Source: Actinacidiphila sp. DG2A-62
Lineage (GTDB): Bacteria > Actinomycetota > Actinomycetes > Streptomycetales > Streptomycetaceae
Length of the DNA stretch: 64,000 nt
Reading direction: 5' to 3'
NCBI RefSeq assembly: GCF_035825295.1
Contig: NZ_JAYMGI010000002.1
Span: forward strand, 2,892,001 to 2,956,000
Below are positions 61,483-64,000 of the stretch, piece by piece. The first letter of the stretch is position 1. Each line of letters opens with the position of its first letter. A program made the position numbers and the translations under genes. The notes beneath the pieces were generated by a model. That model was not told the origin of the DNA. It searched no databases and was given only the letters and a program-made list of their open reading frames with translations.

Positions 61483-62076
61483 ATGCACCGCGCACTCATC
61501 GTCGTCGACGTGCAGAACGACTTCTGCGAGGGCGGCAGCCTCGCGGTCCCCGGCGGAGCCGACGTCGCCGCCGCGATCACGGACCTGATCGGCGAGGCGG
61601 CCGGCACCGCGTACCGCCACATCGTGGCGACGCGCGACCACCACATCGACCCCGGCCCGCACTTCTCCGCCGAGCCGGACTTCGTGCAGTCGTGGCCGCC
61701 GCACTGCGTGGCCGGCACCGAGGGCGTCGGGTTCCACCCGAACTTCGCGCCCGCGGTCGCCTCCGGCGCGATCGACGCGGTGTTCGACAAGGGCGCCTAC
61801 GCCGCCGCGTACAGCGGTTTCGAGGGCGCCGACGAGCACGGCTCGGCGCTGGCGGACTGGCTGCGGGCGCGGGAGGTGACCGAGGTGGACGTCGTGGGCA
61901 TCGCCACCGACCACTGCGTGCGGGCCACCGCGCTGGACGCGGCCCGCGAGGGCTTCACCGCCCGGGTGCTGCTCGACCTGACCGCGGGCGTCGCCGCGGC
62001 CACCACCGAGCGCGCGCTGGCCGAGCTGCGCGACAACGGCGTGCGGCTGACCGGCAACCCCGTCGTCGCGGGCTGA
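61483..62076 (+). CDS. pncA: nicotinamidase (isochorismatase-fold)
   Basis: The 197-residue cysteine hydrolase deamidates nicotinamide to nicotinate. The catalytic triad is D9 (LIVVDVQNDFCEGG), K103 (VFDKGAYAAAYSGFEG) and C145 (GIATDHCVRATALDA). Metal-binding Asp/His lie in TRDHHIDPGPHFS. ATG 61483 with GGAAGGG 5-11 bases upstream is preferred to the longer open frame. It is downstream of pncB and completes the salvage pair. Confidence 0.95.
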   Translation: MHRALIVVDVQNDFCEGGSLAVPGGADVAAAITDLIGEAAGTAYRHIVATRDHHIDPGPHFSAEPDFVQSWPPHCVAGTEGVGFHPNFAPAVASGAIDAVFDKGAYAAAYSGFEGADEHGSALADWLRAREVTEVDVVGIATDHCVRATALDAAREGFTARVLLDLTAGVAAATTERALAELRDNGVRLTGNPVVAG

Positions 62077-62115
62077 CGCCCGCCGGGCGGCCCCACGGCG
62101 GGCCGTGCGCGGCGG

Positions 62116-62439
62116 CTACGGCGGCGGGACCGGTCCCGTCACCCGCCCGAGGGCGGAGATCGGGTGCCAGGGGTCCGCGCCGCGCGCGCGGTAGTCCCGC
62201 CAGATCAGCCCGTCCGGGTGGTGCAGCACGGCCGACGTCTCGTCCGGCGTCGGCGGCTCCGCGTTGCCGCTGATGCGGGCGCCGCGGAAGCCGAGGTTGC
62301 TCAGCCGGGTCAGCGCGCGCTGCCGGCTGCGGGCGTGCACCACCACGCGCACGGTGTGCTCCGGGTAGCCGGGGTGCGGCAGCCTGAGCGCGACGACGAC
62401 CGTGCCGCTGGGGAGCCTGGTGAATCCGCCGACGGCCAT
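62116..62439 (-). CDS. small hypothetical protein
   Basis: The 107-residue product runs from ATG 62439 (MAVGGFTRLPSGTVVVALRL). A beta-rich N-terminus is followed by HTVRVVVHARSRQRALTRLS, then HHPDGLIWRDYRA and a Pro-rich end. There are no cysteines, membrane segments or known motifs. It is convergent with pncA with a 39-bp gap. A longer start at 62472 is possible. Confidence 0.65.
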   Translation of the reverse strand: MAVGGFTRLPSGTVVVALRLPHPGYPEHTVRVVVHARSRQRALTRLSNLGFRGARISGNAEPPTPDETSAVLHHPDGLIWRDYRARGADPWHPISALGRVTGPVPPP

Positions 62440-62545
62440 GCCCCCATGGTCCGGCCTCCGGCCGCCGCCCACCAGGGGACGACGGCCGGACGCGGTATCC
62501 GCGCAGGTCGGCGACGTGCGCGAGGTGAGTCGCGGAAGCGGCGGA

Positions 62546-64000
62546 TCAGCGGTGCGACGGGCCGACCCGGACCGTCATCGTGCTGCCGTCGAACGCCTCG
62601 TTCACGATGGTGATCCTGGTGTTGGTGTCCGGCACCTTGACGCCGCCGGTCGGGTTGCCGCTGGACCAGTACGTGCCGCTGTGGTCGTCGAAGACCGGCG
62701 AGCCGAGCTTGGCGGGGACACGGGCGGTGACGCCGTCGTCGTGCAGCGTGAAGCCGTCGGTCGGGTACCAGCTGAACGGCGAGTCGTAGGCCTGGATGCG
62801 GTTGCGCATGACCGTGCCGTCCGACCACTTCTCCGGCTTGGCGTGCGCGTCGATCGGCAGGATCTCGCCGGAGCCGGGGTGGACGCCGACGTTGTTGTCG
62901 GGCTGCGAGGTGTCCCACAGCCAGATCAGCAGGCCGTTCTGGTACGGGTAGTGCTCGACCCAGTCGGGCCGGCTGCCGGCCCAGCCGAAGTTGTACGGGC
63001 CGGTGCGCAAGGTGGCGTCGTAGGAGACGTACTGCCGGTTCTCCGCGATGTAGAACTGCGGGTAGTCGCTGGTCAGGGAGGCGCCGATGCGGGAGAAGCC
63101 CTTGGCGGTCCAGCCGTTGTCGTCGCCCTCGGCGCCGTCGCTGACGACGGTGGCGCCGTCGGCGGTGACGGTGATCGCGTCGGCCGCGAAGCCCTTCTGC
63201 GCCACGCCGCCGTCGGTGAGGTAGCGGAAGCGCAGCTGGATCTGCTTCCCGGCGTAGGCGTCCAGCGGGAAGGACAGGTCCTCGTAGCCGCCGGAGGTGC
63301 CGGTCAGCGCGGGCACGTCGCCGCCGTCGCGCGGCAGCGCCTTGCCGTTCGCGGTGCCGTCCAGCGCGGTCCAGGTGGCGCCGCCGTCCGCGGAGACCTC
63401 GGTGTAGAGGTAGTCGTAGTTCTCCTCGATGTCCCACCAGCCCTTGAGGTCCAGGGAGGCGGTGGAGGCGCCGGTGAGGTCGACCGGGCGGGTCAGGGTG
63501 TTGGCGAGGTTGTCGCCCATGCCGCTCCACCACTGCTTGGCGCCCTCGGGCGGGGTGGCGACGGGGGTGGTGACGGCCTTGTCGGGCAGCTGGACGACCA
63601 GCGCCTGCTTGTCCTTGGTGTTGTACTCGGCGACGCCCAGCTTCGTCGTGGACGGCGTCGCGGCCTTCGCCGAGGCGTAGTTGAGCCAGCCGAGCTGGAG
63701 CTTGTCCCAGGCGCTCATGTCGTCGGGCAGGTCGCCGATGGCGTTCTTGCCGGTGCCCATCCAGGAGCCGGAGGACATCAGCGACCAGAAGGCGACGTTG
63801 GACTCGCCGACGTAGGTGGTGTCGTACTCGTCCGGCAGGCCCAGGTCGTGGCCGTACTCGTGGGCGAAGACGCCGAGTCCGCCGTTCTCCGGCTGGAGGG
63901 TGTAGTCGCCGACCCAGATGCCGGTGTCGCCGATCTGGGTGCCGCCGGCCTTGTTGCCGGCCGGGCCGGTGCGGCCGGCGTCGGTGCCGTAGGCGTACCA
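62546..64000 (-). CDS. immune inhibitor A-type M6 metalloprotease, partial (5' end outside window)
   Basis: At least 484 residues are present and the frame is open to the right edge. Near the edge is the zinc motif VFAHEYGHDLGLPDEYDT (about 63840-63895), with all M6 ligands, followed by FWSLMSSGSWMGTG. Downstream are MAM/jelly-roll-like segments (SLDLKGWWDIEENYDYLYTE, FPLDAYAGKQIQLRFRYLTD) and the conserved SGNPTGGVKVPDTNTRITIV end. It is a secreted protease that in relatives degrades host or competitor peptides. It matches my memory of SCO2920. It is the third M6 protease in this window. Confidence 0.93.
   Translation of the reverse strand, partial: WYAYGTDAGRTGPAGNKAGGTQIGDTGIWVGDYTLQPENGGLGVFAHEYGHDLGLPDEYDTTYVGESNVAFWSLMSSGSWMGTGKNAIGDLPDDMSAWDKLQLGWLNYASAKAATPSTTKLGVAEYNTKDKQALVVQLPDKAVTTPVATPPEGAKQWWSGMGDNLANTLTRPVDLTGASTASLDLKGWWDIEENYDYLYTEVSADGGATWTALDGTANGKALPRDGGDVPALTGTSGGYEDLSFPLDAYAGKQIQLRFRYLTDGGVAQKGFAADAITVTADGATVVSDGAEGDDNGWTAKGFSRIGASLTSDYPQFYIAENRQYVSYDATLRTGPYNFGWAGSRPDWVEHYPYQNGLLIWLWDTSQPDNNVGVHPGSGEILPIDAHAKPEKWSDGTVMRNRIQAYDSPFSWYPTDGFTLHDDGVTARVPAKLGSPVFDDHSGTYWSSGNPTGGVKVPDTNTRITIVNEAFDGSTMTVRVGPSHR

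Overview
The window is high-GC actinobacterial chromosome and is almost certainly from a Streptomyces or a close relative in the Streptomycetaceae. The signs are strong G/C preference at third codon positions, many GTG starts behind GGAGG-type ribosome sites, a GH18 chitinase with a DasR-like operator, a GlcNAc-type PTS, a class F sortase, and several copies of a dispersed intergenic repeat that I know from Streptomyces genomes. The right half matches, from memory, the gene order around SCO2895-SCO2920 of S. coelicolor. Its core (pncB, clpS, DUF2017, JAMM protease, cysO, cysM, metallo-hydrolase, rph, rdgB) also matches Mycobacterium tuberculosis Rv1330c-Rv1341. Homology calls rest on motif recognition, not on database searches.

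Layout. 0.1-6.6 kb: a translationally coupled hypothetical protein and SF1-type helicase/ATPase, a GntR/FCD regulator divergent from a PEBP-family protein, two small unknowns and tRNA-Lys(CTT). 6.6-21.8 kb: a segment bounded by two identical, inverted tRNA-Lys(CTT) genes. It holds an MprF-like membrane protein, a MarR/OsmC pair, two tandem secreted M6 proteases, a GGDEF-EAL protein, a secreted chitinase, a luciferase-like oxidoreductase, and a complete 1,675-bp IS inserted in an IclR-type regulator. The IclR reading frame can be restored exactly. 21.8-40.6 kb: pentapeptide-repeat protein, M1 aminopeptidase, SpoIIE-type phosphatase, MFS transporter, a frameshifted FAD/Fe-S lactate- or glycolate-type dehydrogenase, Uma2 nuclease-like protein, class F sortase with a secreted partner, HAD phosphatase, ROK regulator carrying a repetitive insert, Gfo/Idh oxidoreductase (apparent frameshift near its 5' end), UPF0303 protein, GroES-like protein, DUF3618 protein, Bcp peroxiredoxin, an HNH protein with three helical repeats, and tRNA-Leu(TAG).

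40.7-64 kb: rdgB, a secreted protein, class V aminotransferase, DUF445 protein, FAH-family hydrolase, class A penicillin-binding protein, a three-gene ABC-2 exporter, rph, PTS EIIB and EIIC, a metallo-hydrolase, the cysM-cysO-JAMM sulfur-carrier cysteine pathway, amino-acid permease, DUF2017 and clpS. These are followed by pncB and pncA for NAD salvage, a small unknown, and the 3' part of a third M6 protease (immune inhibitor A type) running off the right edge.

The most useful observations are these. The IS insertion can be solved to the base. The tRNA-Lys genes form an inverted duplication. CysO carries an 18-residue tail after its Gly-Gly, next to a JAMM protease. The DUF2017 protein has no cysteine. 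A near-ideal palindrome lies just upstream of pncB. Repeat expansions occur inside several genes, and one of them coincides with a frameshift. I did not find a convincing wholly new multi-gene system; the closest candidates are the helicase pair at the left edge and the HNH protein with three repeats.
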